Source: Rhizoclosmatium globosum (Eukaryota; Chytridiomycota; Chytridiomycetes; Chytridiales; Chytriomycetaceae). From it: a stretch of 64,000 nucleotides of DNA. Location of the stretch: the NCBI GenBank assembly GCA_002104985.1, contig MCGO01000008.1, positions 434,001 through 498,000 on the forward strand. The letters run 5' to 3'. The notes under the pieces were generated by a model. The model was not told where the DNA came from. It ran no database searches and saw only the letters and a program-made list of their open reading frames with translations. Shown here piece by piece: positions 12,997-23,980 of this stretch. A program made the position numbers and the translations under genes. The stretch's first letter is position 1; each line of letters starts with the position of its first letter.

Positions 12997-13134
12997 AGCG
13001 GAAAGAGTTGAGGACAGGGGTTTGAGCACACTAAAGTAAAATTCATCATAAAAGACATTCATTTTTCATCAACATACGAACCCATCACCCAAAAATAATA
13101 CACACGGAAAGAAAGAATCTATTTGTACAAGAAA

Positions 13135-16100
13135 TTAATTTAAGAAGCCTCGGCAAGCCTGTTCGAAAGAAATGTTAACAAGCAGGTATTTGAGAAGGAA
13201 TTCTTACCGTAGCTCCACACAGGCAAGGTATCTTATCTTCTTCAATGGGAAACTTGTAGTCGTACGTCACTTCCTCGCCTTCTGCTACTGGCTTGTTGGC
13301 ATAAATGACAATTTTCTTTTGGCCATCAACAGTGATGATTTTGGCATTGCAGTTGGGCTAGAGAATTTTTGAGTATATTTGAAACGAAAATCATCAACAC
13401 TCACGTCACAACAATGATTGATGAATCTCGCCAGGTTTCCGGCTTTCGTGGCATCAATGATATTATCATCATCGATACGGAACAAATAACTACTTCCGAT
13501 TCCAGACTTTTCATAAATCTTTTCACGATGGTCGGCAACCTATTCAAGAGTGAGATAGGACGAAACATATCAATCAACAAACCTTTTGTCGAATCTGTTC
13601 ACCAATGTACTCGATCACAATATCATCCACGGCGATGGGCTCCAGCGCAAACAATCCCCAATCGTGAATCTTACTTCTTGCAAAACGAAGTCGATTCTTG
13701 CGTGACCGCATGTCATTGTACTTGATTACATCAGACGCATTCTCTCCGTAAATAGCAGTAAACACTGAATTGCCCGCCCTGGCATCAGCTGAAGAAACAG
13801 CAACCGGAACAGCTCCAGCTTGCCGTGAAACACCGCGAGATCGGGCTCCTCCAGTACCGCCAGCACCTCCTCCTCCTCCCCCTCCCCCTCCAGCTGCACT
13901 GGCCGCTGCTGCAGCCGCCGCCATAGAAGATTGCGAAATAACGCCAACAGACTCCATAACAGTGGGATCTTCATTGCGATTCTGATTGTTGTTGAGGTAC
14001 TTGTACTTTTCACCCACTGGAATCTTGTAGATTCCTTCTGTCCGTGCAGATCCAGTTCGATGTCGTCCAAAGGTGATAAAGAGTTCATCAACCATAGGCA
14101 CTTTCTGATACTTTTCAAGTTCAGCTTCCACTATTTTTCGGTCAACAGTTAGACGCAAAGAACCTGTAAAACTGATTTCTCACCATCAATATTCTCTCCC
14201 TTAGACACGAGTTTCATCAACCGGCTCCGCTTCCTTCGCACCCGCTCCTCCATAGCAACAGCATGCAAAAACTTCAAATCCTCTTCCCGCCTTTCATCTC
14301 CTGCCACACCCGTCACCAAATCCAAGTTGCTAAAGTCCAAACTTGCGTCGCTATCATATGCCCCATCGTCATCCCGAATAACATCTCTCTCATCATCCAA
14401 ATTCAAATAATGGAAAGACAGCACTGGCTCCTCTGGCCAAACGAACGGCTCAAATAAGTCCATAGCAGTGTCTGCAGGAGATGGCGGAAACTCAATGGGG
14501 GGACGGTTGGGTCGAACGTAGCTGGTGACAGCACTGAGCTGTTGGGTATGCACTCGCTTCTTCTTTTTCCGAGAGGCTGCAGCTGCTGCATCAGCTGCTT
14601 TCCTGCTGACATTGGCTGGTGCTGCTGAAGAGGAAACAAACGCGTCAGGGCTTCGGTTGCGAGAATGACTTCTTTTGTTGTTGACAGGGCGAATACGCTT
14701 GTTTGCTAGATTGCGCTGGGCTTCCAAAAGAGACTCGTATAGAGACTTTGATGTGGATTCTTTGGTCTCATGGACTTCAGTAACGGGCTCTGATTTAGAT
14801 GATAGCAACTGAGATGGCTTAGTAGCTGATTCTGAGGGACGAGTGAGTCTTGGCCCAACGTATGATGGCGCAGCGTTATCCTTCCCTTCGACGTCCATTG
14901 CATTTTCGCTCTCTTCCTCCTCTTCATCTTCCTCATCCTCATCCTCTCCTTCTTCATCCTCATCATCACTGCTGTTCCAATCAATATCTTTCAACAATGA
15001 TTGGTTGTGTTGTTGTGCGTCTTTAAGTTTGTTGGACAAGTCCTTTTGACGCGCCAAAATCTCCTTATTGGCAAACTCTTCGTCATCACTAGAGTGTTCA
15101 GATTCAACAACGGTAGAACGCTTCTTAGATCGAGGTGAAGTGTTACGAGACGAAACCTTCTTTTTAAACGAGGGAAGTCCTAAACTTCTTGATCCTTCCT
15201 CAACAGGCTTTGCGGCAGTAGTTTCTGATAATGACGTAGATGGAACTTCAGCAGGTACAGGAACTGGCTTTGCAAGTTTAGACTCTTCGTGTAATCGAAT
15301 CTGCTCCTTAACGAACTGATCCACCATAGGAAAGATCAACTGACGTCGGATATCATTCTTCAACCCTTCCCCACACAAATCGTTCGTAACCAATTTGCAT
15401 ACGCTTTCAAGCAACGCTTCCGCTTTCCGTTCTTGATCTCGTTTTTGTTCAGCAAGTCGAGACTCCAATGTAGATGAAGAACTTGCAGAACTGAATCGTC
15501 TCTGAGCGAGTTGCTCAGAAATAGGCCGGTAAGGACCAATAGGATTTCGGTCTGAGTCTCGCGAATAATAGTGTGCGTCACGACTGGAGCTGTATGGATG
15601 ATCACGACGGTCACGTTCATCACGAAAGTCACGAATATCTCGGACATCACGACGATCATCTCGACTGTCCCTCCGGTAATCCCGCCCATCAGTATACCTA
15701 CGAGAGTCTCGATTTGAAGGATACTGTGCTTCTCGTCTGTCCAGTGAATCATAAGATGCGGGTATCCCACGAGGAGGACTCATTCGTCTGCTCGTTTTTG
15801 ATGATGATGCTCCAGGAATATAGCGCTCGGCATTATTCCCCGTCATGGTAGCAAATCTGTCCGTTGATCCAGGAGGAATTGATGATGCTCCAGGAACATA
15901 ACGGTCTATATTGCTTCCCACTGGTAAAGGAAGGGGTGCAGCTGGAACGCTGTATCGTTCACCACTGCTACTGGTTGACATAGCACCTGGAATATAGCGG
16001 TCGACGTTGCTTCCGCTGGGAAGAGGTAGTGCCGTGGCTGGTACTGATGGCATAAAGCGGTCATTTACTCCAGATGATGTTCCACTTCCAGGTACATAGC

Positions 16101-17821
16101 GATCAACAGTACTTCCAACTGGAGGTAGTGGCGCATGAGATTGTGGTATATAAGTGTCGACTCTGGATCCTCCTCGAATTGTTCCATATCGGTCCATACT
16201 TCTTTCATGTCTTCGCGGTGGTGATTCTTCCCGTCGACGTGATGGCGGAGACCCCTCTCGCCTTCTCATCAGTGGGCTACGGCTTCTCTCTCTTCTTGAT
16301 ACCGGTGGGGGGCTTCTGCTGTCTCGTCGTCTTCTTGGGAGACTGATGCTTCGATCAAGATTACGTCGATCATACCGGTCCCCATCTTTGGTGCTTCGAT
16401 AAGATGCTCGGCTTGGCGGGCTACGACTGCTTCTGCGTCGGTCACGGCTTCTACTGCGACTTCGAGCTTCACGATGTGTATCTGATTGTATTGATGCAAC
16501 TGTTGGCGCTGACGAGGACGTTGCTACCGACGGTTGCTGATTATAAAACGAAGTTATTGAGTTGGGAGGTAATTTTGGGAATGAGGCTGCAGCTGGTGGC
16601 GGTTTAAATGATAGAGATGCAACCGGTGGAACAGGGAATGATTGAGAACGCGGATGTTCTTCATATACCGAGTGCTGTTGTAGATTTAACATGGGCTGAG
16701 ATTGATATCGGGGTTGAGGAGGTAGCATAGGAGTGATGGCAGGCGAGTTAATGGTTGATGAATGTCCGGACAAGGTTGGTTTTGGTGGTAAGGCCAAAGA
16801 CAGAGCGCGTTGTGATGGATTCTGACTGATAATAGGAGAATTTGTGGATGGATTTGAGACAGAGCTGGGGTTGTTCGGCAACAACTGAGGAGGAGGAGGC
16901 ATAGATTGAGATTTCTTGACTGCGTCTACACCACTACCGCCATCACTCTCATCAGATTCCGCGACCCAAGCCGGTGGTTTATATTTTCCAGCGACAAAGG
17001 TATCCTGAGAACGGATTGCACGTGAAGAGTCTGTTGAAGATGGACGAACATCAGGTTGTGGCTTCACACTGCTCAACACTGAAATTTTCGGCTCTTCAAT
17101 CATAACAGGTATAGTCGAAATTGGTGGCAAGTGTGTGCCATCTTGAACCAAAGTCAATACTTTAAAGCAAACCCGACAAACACTCACCAAACAACTCCAC
17201 TCGAATCGCAGATCCCCCAAACTGTCCACCGTTTTCACTTTTGGCTGCAGCTTTTGCCGAATTCATTGCTGCGAAGGGTACTTCCATGTCACCAACCATA
17301 TTTCCAAAACAAACAACAGCTTTCAAACCGCCCCGTGCAGACGCCGATGAAAAGACACTACTCAAATCGACAGATTCAACATAGCCGTACTTTTGAAAGA
17401 AGCCTTGCACATCGTTTGATTTAGCGTTGACAGGGAGATTGGACACCAGGATTGACGAGGGAGGCAGAGGCTCTTGCGTATCTGCATCAATCTATTTGGT
17501 CGCCATTAGACATTGAAGTACTACAAGTAGAGACGTGTATGTGTGGCTATTGCGGGCAGTGGGAAGAAGGATTGTTGGACCACCCACCAGCCAGTCGAAG
17601 CGATTGAGACCCGTCAACAACTTCATTTTGCCCTTTACTCCCGCGGGCGAGCTTCTTTCGCGCCGGGGATCGACAGTCTTGTCGGACCAGGACGAGAGTG
17701 GGATTGACCTTTGTGCACAAGTTGGATTAGATGCACAGCCCAAGTGGAGTGAATGCACATACACTGTCTTCACTTTGACATTGGCAGGACCACTCGCTCG
17801 ATGGGGCGGCTGGGACGACAT
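13135..17821 (-). CDS. SET1: SET1 histone H3 lysine-4 methyltransferase
   Basis: Catalytic subunit of COMPASS, methylating H3K4. From N to C: a short basic exon starting at ATG 17821; an RNA-recognition motif ([16 protein letters not shown], about 17400-17460); a long low-complexity region; the nSET region (about 14040-14300); and the SET domain ([59 protein letters not shown]). The post-SET CLCGA...CRGFLN is completed by a last tiny exon ending at 13135-13137. The middle holds an Arg/Ser-rich segment (about 16190-16480) and repeats of the type DRY-[VI]-PGA (about 15780-16150). A poly-Ala/poly-Gly insert sits between nSET and SET (about 13860-13925). The 5' splice structure (17400-17821) is tentative; one donor would be weak. 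Confidence 0.92.
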
Positions 17822-17952
17822 TGATTGGTTGTGGTGGTGGGCCTTTCGTCCGAATCGACGAGAGAAAAGAACACTTGACGTTAATGGAGAAATAACTAAT
17901 AAGTAAGATAAAGATTGTATTATAACGCAATATTTGTGAATGGAATTAAACC

Positions 17953-19880
17953 TCAAGCTTGTTCTACCAACAACATCTTTTCAACCAACAGTGTCGTGAC
18001 AAGAAACTCAACAGGAACACCTTGAATCTCCACTTTGACGCCCATCCACAACAATCGCTGCAATTCTTTACGCACAAATTTCACACTCTTGAATACACAC
18101 CGTTTTATCACCGCCAAACACTTTTTCCGATCTTTGAGTGTCATGGGAATCAAACTTGCTGAATTGCTCCGAATTTCGCCAACGTACACATTTAAATCAC
18201 TTGGGAAAAGACCGAGGGGGATAATAGAAGGTGTGGCAAGGTGAGGACTTTCGTACGCGTTTTTCTGAGAGCCAAACATATAACAAAGAAGAATCTCAAC
18301 ACCATGTGGATCGCAATCAAAGAGACCGTATATTATTGGAGTGTAAGCAGTAGATGGTGCAGTGGGACCGCTGGTGGAAGAAGGAGTAGATGGAACTGCA
18401 GCTGAAAACCAGGAATCGTGCTCTTCGTCAAAGTCGTCCTCATCGTCATAATCGATATCGTCAATGTCCATGGGAACGAAATCAGAATCGGGAGGCAAGA
18501 CTTCGAGTTGCATAGTTGAATTTGGTGAAGTCCATATCCAAGAAACTAATGCATTCCTTTCGTCCAAGCCACCAGTCAACATACTCTGTGAGAATTGTGC
18601 CCGACTCAATAAATTAATGAAAGCGTGTGTGTTCTTATCGGGATATCCTTTTCCAGTCACAAGAATCCAATTCTTTTGGAACCGCTCTCCAGAATTCAAT
18701 TTCTCTCCCTGGTCCTTATGGATCCGATTCAATTCCCCAATGATTCCAGTGAAACTAGCATCTTTTTCAACCAATAAAACTCGGATACGAGTTGCAACAG
18801 ATGTTGGAAACGGTCGATATTCCATTTTGATGATGTCAGAAACGAGGGGTATTAAGATTCCACTAGATACGCGGTCATTGCACGAAATAACAGAGTTATT
18901 TTTCAAGGTGAGAAGAAGTGGGCCTTTCACAAGTCCTTTAGCGGATGCGAACTATTGTTCACGTTTAAGTTCAAAAAAAGTCGATAAATGTAATAGAAGG
19001 CCTTACAATGTTGAGAGAATGGCGAGGAACATTGAATGAACAAGCTATGGATTCCACAATATCGTCCACATTGGACTGTCTCTTGAAGAGTCCCACGTTC
19101 CGATAAAATATATCCCTATCATGCGTTGAGACTCTTTGATAACTTGAGAATATGTATGCACACCTCTTTGCTGCAGTCTTGTTTCTCTTCAACAGATCCA
19201 ACGTGATTTCCAGGCACTTCATAATCTGATCGAAACGCGCTGAATCACTCTTCACCATTCGCCAAACCTTGGACGGGTTGCATTTTAACGTTGTTCTATG
19301 GCTCAATGGATTGTAACTGGATCATAACAGTTGAGAGCCACAATCAACCACATAAAAGTAAACAAACCTCCACACCGAGTCATCCTTAGCAACAAGGGCA
19401 AGGACTGGATGCTTGAGGCTCTTTGTGACTGCACGAACTTCTCCCAGAACAGCTTCCATCGCACGACAGAGGACCGCTCTGAGTAAGAGAACATTAAAAG
19501 GACGTGAACACCACAGAATGCGTACGGCTGTTTGTGTGCGACGCTGATCAAATCGCCGATGTTCTCTGCCGGCGCCGCTCCAACGCGAACAACGGCGAGC
19601 ATCGATTCGCGCAGCTGCGGCGCCAAGTGCGACTGGGCAAAGGAAAGTGCCGCGTGGTGGCGTCCGAGTCGAATGTGTGTTGCGGTCGCCGAAACAGACG
19701 CGTCGAGAAGCAGCGCATCCAGTGTCTGTTGGTGCCGTAGTAAGCAATACAGCCCCATCCATCCATCCCGCGACAAACCTGTTCGCCTTCACTGTCGTCC
19801 GTTTCATTTGCTTCAACGCTTCCTATGCTTTCCAGGCTCGACTCGCTGTCGCTGTCACTGATGGAGAAGTCCGAAAACAT
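17953..19880 (-). CDS. SPO11: SPO11 meiotic DNA double-strand break transesterase
   Basis: Topoisomerase VI A-type protein that makes meiotic double-strand breaks through a tyrosine-DNA link. The 5Y-CAP part has DRDIFYRNVGLF (about 19084-19119), containing the catalytic Tyr, followed by NVDDIVESIACSFNVPR. The TOPRIM part has VLLVEKDASF with the metal-binding Glu, ILVTGKGYPD, and IYGLFDCDPHGVEIL with the Asp-x-Asp metal site. The stop is at 17953. The acidic Ser/Asp-rich first exon starts at ATG 19880; exons 2 and 3 (about 19300-19740) were assembled by eye and are the least certain part. Same strand as SET1, whose start lies 131 bases downstream of this stop. Confidence 0.88.
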
Positions 19881-19949
19881 GTATTCTCTGATCCGCTTTT
19901 TATTGGAAATGAAAGAAAAGAGAAATATTCAAAGTAAAGTAAAACGCGC

Positions 19950-20865
19950 GCATAGAATCGAATCGAAGTGTTTGGGATTGGTTTCAGAGGTGTCAAACCT
20001 CCTACTCACAGCAGACGCCACGTGAAGGCTCCAAACAAAGTCTACCAAAATAATAGGGGACAGAGGAGCTCATACAGATCAACAATAAACAGGTTGCGCA
20101 CATCACACATCATATTTCATGCCGCGAGCCAGTAGTTTGAGATACTACATAACATGGACTGGAGCAGAGAAGGCTAGAGATTTAAAGCACGACCCTGACC
20201 CACGGGTCAGAGCGAGTTTGCCCTTTGACAGGCTGAGCGAGAGTATCCCATGGGCCTAAGATATCTCGCTCACTCGTATTAATACGCGCCATCAAAAAGA
20301 AGGTGTGGCTAGTGTGGAGTATTGGCGGGCAACCAGAGAATCTAAGATGGCTTCGGGTGCTGGGTCTCTCTCGAGACTCGACAGATCCGTTATCGCCATC
20401 TCACCTCGATGCCCCTCCTCCTGGACTTCAGCGCAGGCCCCCATCCGTCATTGAAGGGCAAGGCTTTCGTCTCCTGCGTCCCGAGGGCGTTGGAGTCTTG
20501 TTCTTTCGAACGAGATACGTATATATAGCGGACGGAACAATCTGGTCGTTCGGGTCATATAAGCGCCCATTTGCAGGAGACCCTGGTTGTGATCTGGTGG
20601 GGACTGGAAGCTCATTGTGGGACAGGGAAGCTCGTTGGTTTTTGGCAAGTTTAGAGAGACGGATGGCTCTGTTTTATATCTGAATTTGGAGGGAGGGAAA
20701 GATTTTTTGCCTTTGTTTTGACCAACTGACAATTCTGCATCTCCACGCGCAATCTCATTGGCTGTCTTTTTTGCGCTTTTTGCTATTTTCTTTCCTTTTG
20801 GATATTATTGGACGAAGAGAAAGAGGGAAACTCGGGGATCAAAACTCTGTACTTGCGAATACTTC
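19950..20865. repeat. Dispersed repeat, copy A (inverted relative to copy B)
   Basis: About 0.9 kb that recurs as the near-identical reverse complement at 46366-47262, with scattered substitutions and a few short indels (largest difference around 20640-20670). Read on the minus strand it shows a CCAAT-like box in GCCAATGAGATTGCG, a TATA-like GATATAAAAC, a second TATATATA motif and a T5 run near 20297. No long conserved ORF, tRNA boxes, terminal inverted repeats or target-site duplications were found. It could be a duplicated non-coding RNA gene with its flanks or a small non-autonomous element; I cannot decide. Confidence 0.85.
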
Positions 20866-21015
20866 AGGGCAAATAGGATTGATTTTGTAGTGGGAAAGGA
20901 AAGAGTGAATGAGAAATTGGCAGTGAAGGTTCACGGATAATAATATGTTTAATTCTTAACTACAAGTGTTATCATTACAACTTTCGTACAGCTGATGTCA
21001 TCGCTGTTGATAATG

Positions 21016-22468
21016 TCAGAAACAAGTATGGAACCGAAGTAACTCACAGTCCAATCTGGTCTTCAAATCAGCAAGTGCCTTTTCCTTTCTCACTGCCCAT
21101 TCCTCTTGGGCTTCCGAGGTCATTTTTGAATACAAGTCGGGATCAATGTGCATTGGTGGGTCAATGACTGGACATGAATTAGAAAAAATATTAACGGACG
21201 GATATCCCACCTGCGGCGTTGTAAAGGAGCATGCCTCTATTGTTCGGGTCTTTGTAGAGAAAGGCTGGAAGGCCAAAAGTATGTCTCCCGTTCCTTGGAC
21301 GTTTGAAAAACCGCAGAGGTGGTGAGACATTATTATCTGAACAATTTGGAATGAGACAAGAACTTGATGACAAACAGCAACTCAACTTATTGATAGCTGT
21401 CTTGGAATGTTTGTGTATGGATGAGAGTGAAAATCCGCTGTAGCCTTCTGGACTGTAACCTTCTCTGGGATAAGGACTGGAGTGAAACGTCCTGTACCAT
21501 TCGCAAAGTGGAGAAGATCCTTGTTCCAAGCCTTTTTCGCTCTGCGAGACATTTGAGCCAAGTCCTTCGCACTAATTCCAGTAAGCATTGGCGGAGCCAC
21601 TCCTGTGGAATGTTTCCAATCAATAAAATATCGTGAAAACCCATGGTCGTACCTTCGACAAGTACGTAGGTGAATTTATCAGAATTCTCCTGACGAACAA
21701 GGAAAGCTGAGTTGGATGAAGCTGTGTTGTTATTGTATGTTTAATGAGAACTGATTGTTGGAGCAATGAAACGAACCTTCCAATTGGTCCCCGGGAACGT
21801 CGAAGTGATTTTTGCGCTTGTTTGAGGTTGTTCCGGGTTCTTGGAATGCGTCTGCTCCATTACCACTAGTTTTCGGTGTGTTTTCATTCCTATATCATAT
21901 GGTTGTTTAGTGGAGTGATCATTAACCTTCAGCAGCTTTGGCGTCGACTCATTCGCGTTTCTGTCTGGGACTTAGCGAAGTAAATGACTTACATATTTTG
22001 GGATTGTGTTTGACTTGCAAAACGACCCGTATTATTCTCATAGTTCCGAATGTCCGAATTCCATCTTTTCTGTGCTTGGGTAGACATATTTTCCTGATCA
22101 ACGGCGGAGATGTCTGCGGTGCTGGGTGGCTTTGAACCTGATTACGAAGTTACACTTCTGAACAAGAATACTTGCGATTCTCACCTTCGATATGACAATA
22201 GCTGAATTTGTTTCCGTTGCTAGGCTGTGGAACAAAAAATCCACCGTACTTTGGAGTGATGAGGTCTGGAATCAAGCGTTTAACATGAAAGGCTTCGTGA
22301 AGATGGCTCGAAAGGATAAATGATGCGAAAATACCTTCTCCGATGAGCATAGCTGGTAAAAGAGGATTCAAAGGAGGAGCAGTTGTTGCTTCGGCAGGCA
22401 AGGGCTCCGCGAGGTTGGACGTAGCCACTCGACGATTTCTTTGCTTCGGTGGCTTATCCAGAGCAGAC
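21016..22468 (-). CDS. Unrecognised protein with three internal ~58-residue repeats
   Basis: Multi-exon gene of unknown function. Short exons spliced in frame encode three related units. Each starts near an aromatic-Phe pair (GGFFVPQ, SAFLVRQ, PAFLYKD) and continues to a block with a Met, an Ala-x-x-x-Trp and basic residues (MSTQAQKRW, MSRRAKKAW, MTSEAQEEW). The first two also share NKFSY / DKFTY before the block and NNTGRF / NGTGRF after it. The exon after the acceptor at 22469 opens the recognisable part; the true start lies further upstream and was not found. No signal peptide or membrane helix was recognised. The stop is at 21016. The repeats resemble no family I know. Confidence 0.55.
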
Positions 22469-23000
22469 CTATCAAGACAAGAAAAACATGAGAAAGTGTT
22501 GCTTTACGCGAAAAGAAGGGAGGGATGAGTATGAATCTTGGTAGACAGTTTCAGGTGCTTCGCATTCCTTCGTTGGAACTTCTGCCTGGAACTGAGTAAA
22601 ACACTCACATGTGCTGGAAGAGTACCGTTTTTTGAGAGGATATTATTATGAGTGAGTGGGGAAAGGGAAGGGAAAGCCGGTTCCAAAAACCAAAATTCAA
22701 GGAGGGGTTCATTCCCGCCGAGATTTCGGAAAGCGCCGATACAGGGGTGTATTGGGCGTGAATCCCGCTTCAAAGAATGGCGAGGTGACAGCACGTGCAT
22801 CGTTAAAGATTGATCGGGTTGTGAATGCTGAGCTTCAAATGTATTCCTCTTCGTTTTTTCGCCTTCTTTTGAGTTAAATGGCATGATTGCGCAATATTCA
22901 CCATTCTTCGAATTCGCTATCAGACCACGGCCGGATATAATCGGCATAAGTCTTGAAGTAGTTTCGGTTGAGCAAGAATTCCAAAAATAGTCTTTGCAAA
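22469..23000. other. Divergent intergenic region with unresolved 5' exon(s)
   Basis: This 530-base stretch lies between the divergent three-repeat gene and the methyltransferase gene. It very likely holds the missing first exon(s) of the former on the minus strand; an open stretch around 22540-22620 is a candidate, but no convincing ATG and donor pair was found. No RNA gene or repeat was seen. Confidence 0.3.
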
Positions 23001-23947
23001 ATGCAAGAACCGACATGGCGGCGCAACTTTATCCAACCTTCTGTGCGATTTAAAACTCCACTCTATGTATATATTCCAACAAATGCAGAAGCAGAGGGAC
23101 CGTTCATCACGGACACGGACAATTATGAGGCTAAAAGAGGTGAAGGCGATGACAAGGATACAAAACTTCGTGTAGTGATTTCTCAACGTCTTGAAACTGT
23201 CAATTGTTTGTGGGATGCGAGCACGGTTCTTTGTGGATACTTGGCAGCGAATGGGAAACAAGTCCTTGAAATGTGCAGTCAGCGGTGAGAGATACAGGAG
23301 AGTATGCATAGCAGGAAAATCACATTTCATATAGGTTCGAGACAAAGCCCTCGTTGTTTCGCGTGATTGAAATTGGGAGCGGTACTGGAGCACTTGGAAT
23401 TTTGGCGGCCAAGAGTTTGAGACAGATTGGGGCATCTTTAGACAATACTTTAGACGTCCGAGTTATCATGACGGACATGGAGCAAGAGGTGTCTGTCCTT
23501 CAGGATACAATTGCAGCTAATTTCGGTGGGTTGGTGATTAATTTCACGGTCTGTACTGACGGTATTCTTTCAGATGAATCAGAGATCAAGGGGAGCAGTG
23601 CAGTTATCACAGCAGAACCGCTGTTATGGGGATCGTCTCAAGATTGCTTGTCCCTCCAACAGAAGTATCAAGTTGATAACCTTCCGTGGATTCACTTAAT
23701 TCTTGCAACCGATATTGTTTATGAGCTCCAGCACTTTGACCTCCTGATGAAAACGTTGCATGATTTAAGCCCCAGACGGAATGGACCCTTGTTCTTGATG
23801 GCGTTTGAGAAGCGATGGAGCGATATAACAGGATTCTGGTGGGAAGAAGTCAAATCCAGTGGATGGAAGTGGGAGACCATAAAGAAAGGAAGTGCCTGGT
23901 ATGATGCCATTGAGGCCATTGATATTGTAATTTTATGGCGTGAGTAA
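23001..23947 (+). CDS. METTL21-type protein-lysine N-methyltransferase
   Basis: Seven-beta-strand SAM-dependent methyltransferase of the Methyltransf_16 group, whose members methylate lysines on translation factors and chaperones. Visible motifs are LWDASTVLCGYL before the core, motif I VIEIGSGTGALGILAA (about 23362-23409), the acidic loop VIMTDMEQE, and the family DxxY motif in LILATDIVYELQHFDLL (about 23698-23748). One 50-base intron (23285-23334) joins in frame. ATG 23001 is the first Met of the frame. About 298 residues. The substrate cannot be read from sequence. The stop is only 33 bases upstream of the SUN gene start on the same strand, which is very tight for separate transcripts. Confidence 0.85.
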
Positions 23948-23980
23948 AGTGTTGTGTTTGTTTTTGATTCTTGTCTCTGA

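Noticed and set aside
13770..13985. Pro-rich plus-strand ORF opposite SET1
   Set aside because: It is the complement of the poly-Gly/poly-Ala insert of SET1 and has no independent support.
14843..15049. Ser-rich plus-strand ORF
   Set aside because: Antisense shadow of the acidic Glu/Asp tract of SET1.
19504..19861. Arg/Cys-rich plus-strand ORFs
   Set aside because: Antisense to the 5' exons of SPO11; no homology and GC-skewed composition.
20303..20683. Open stretches within repeat copy A (and the matching ones in copy B) as a protein gene
   Set aside because: The frames are not preserved between the two copies (an indel shifts them), composition is not protein-like, and no family is recognised.
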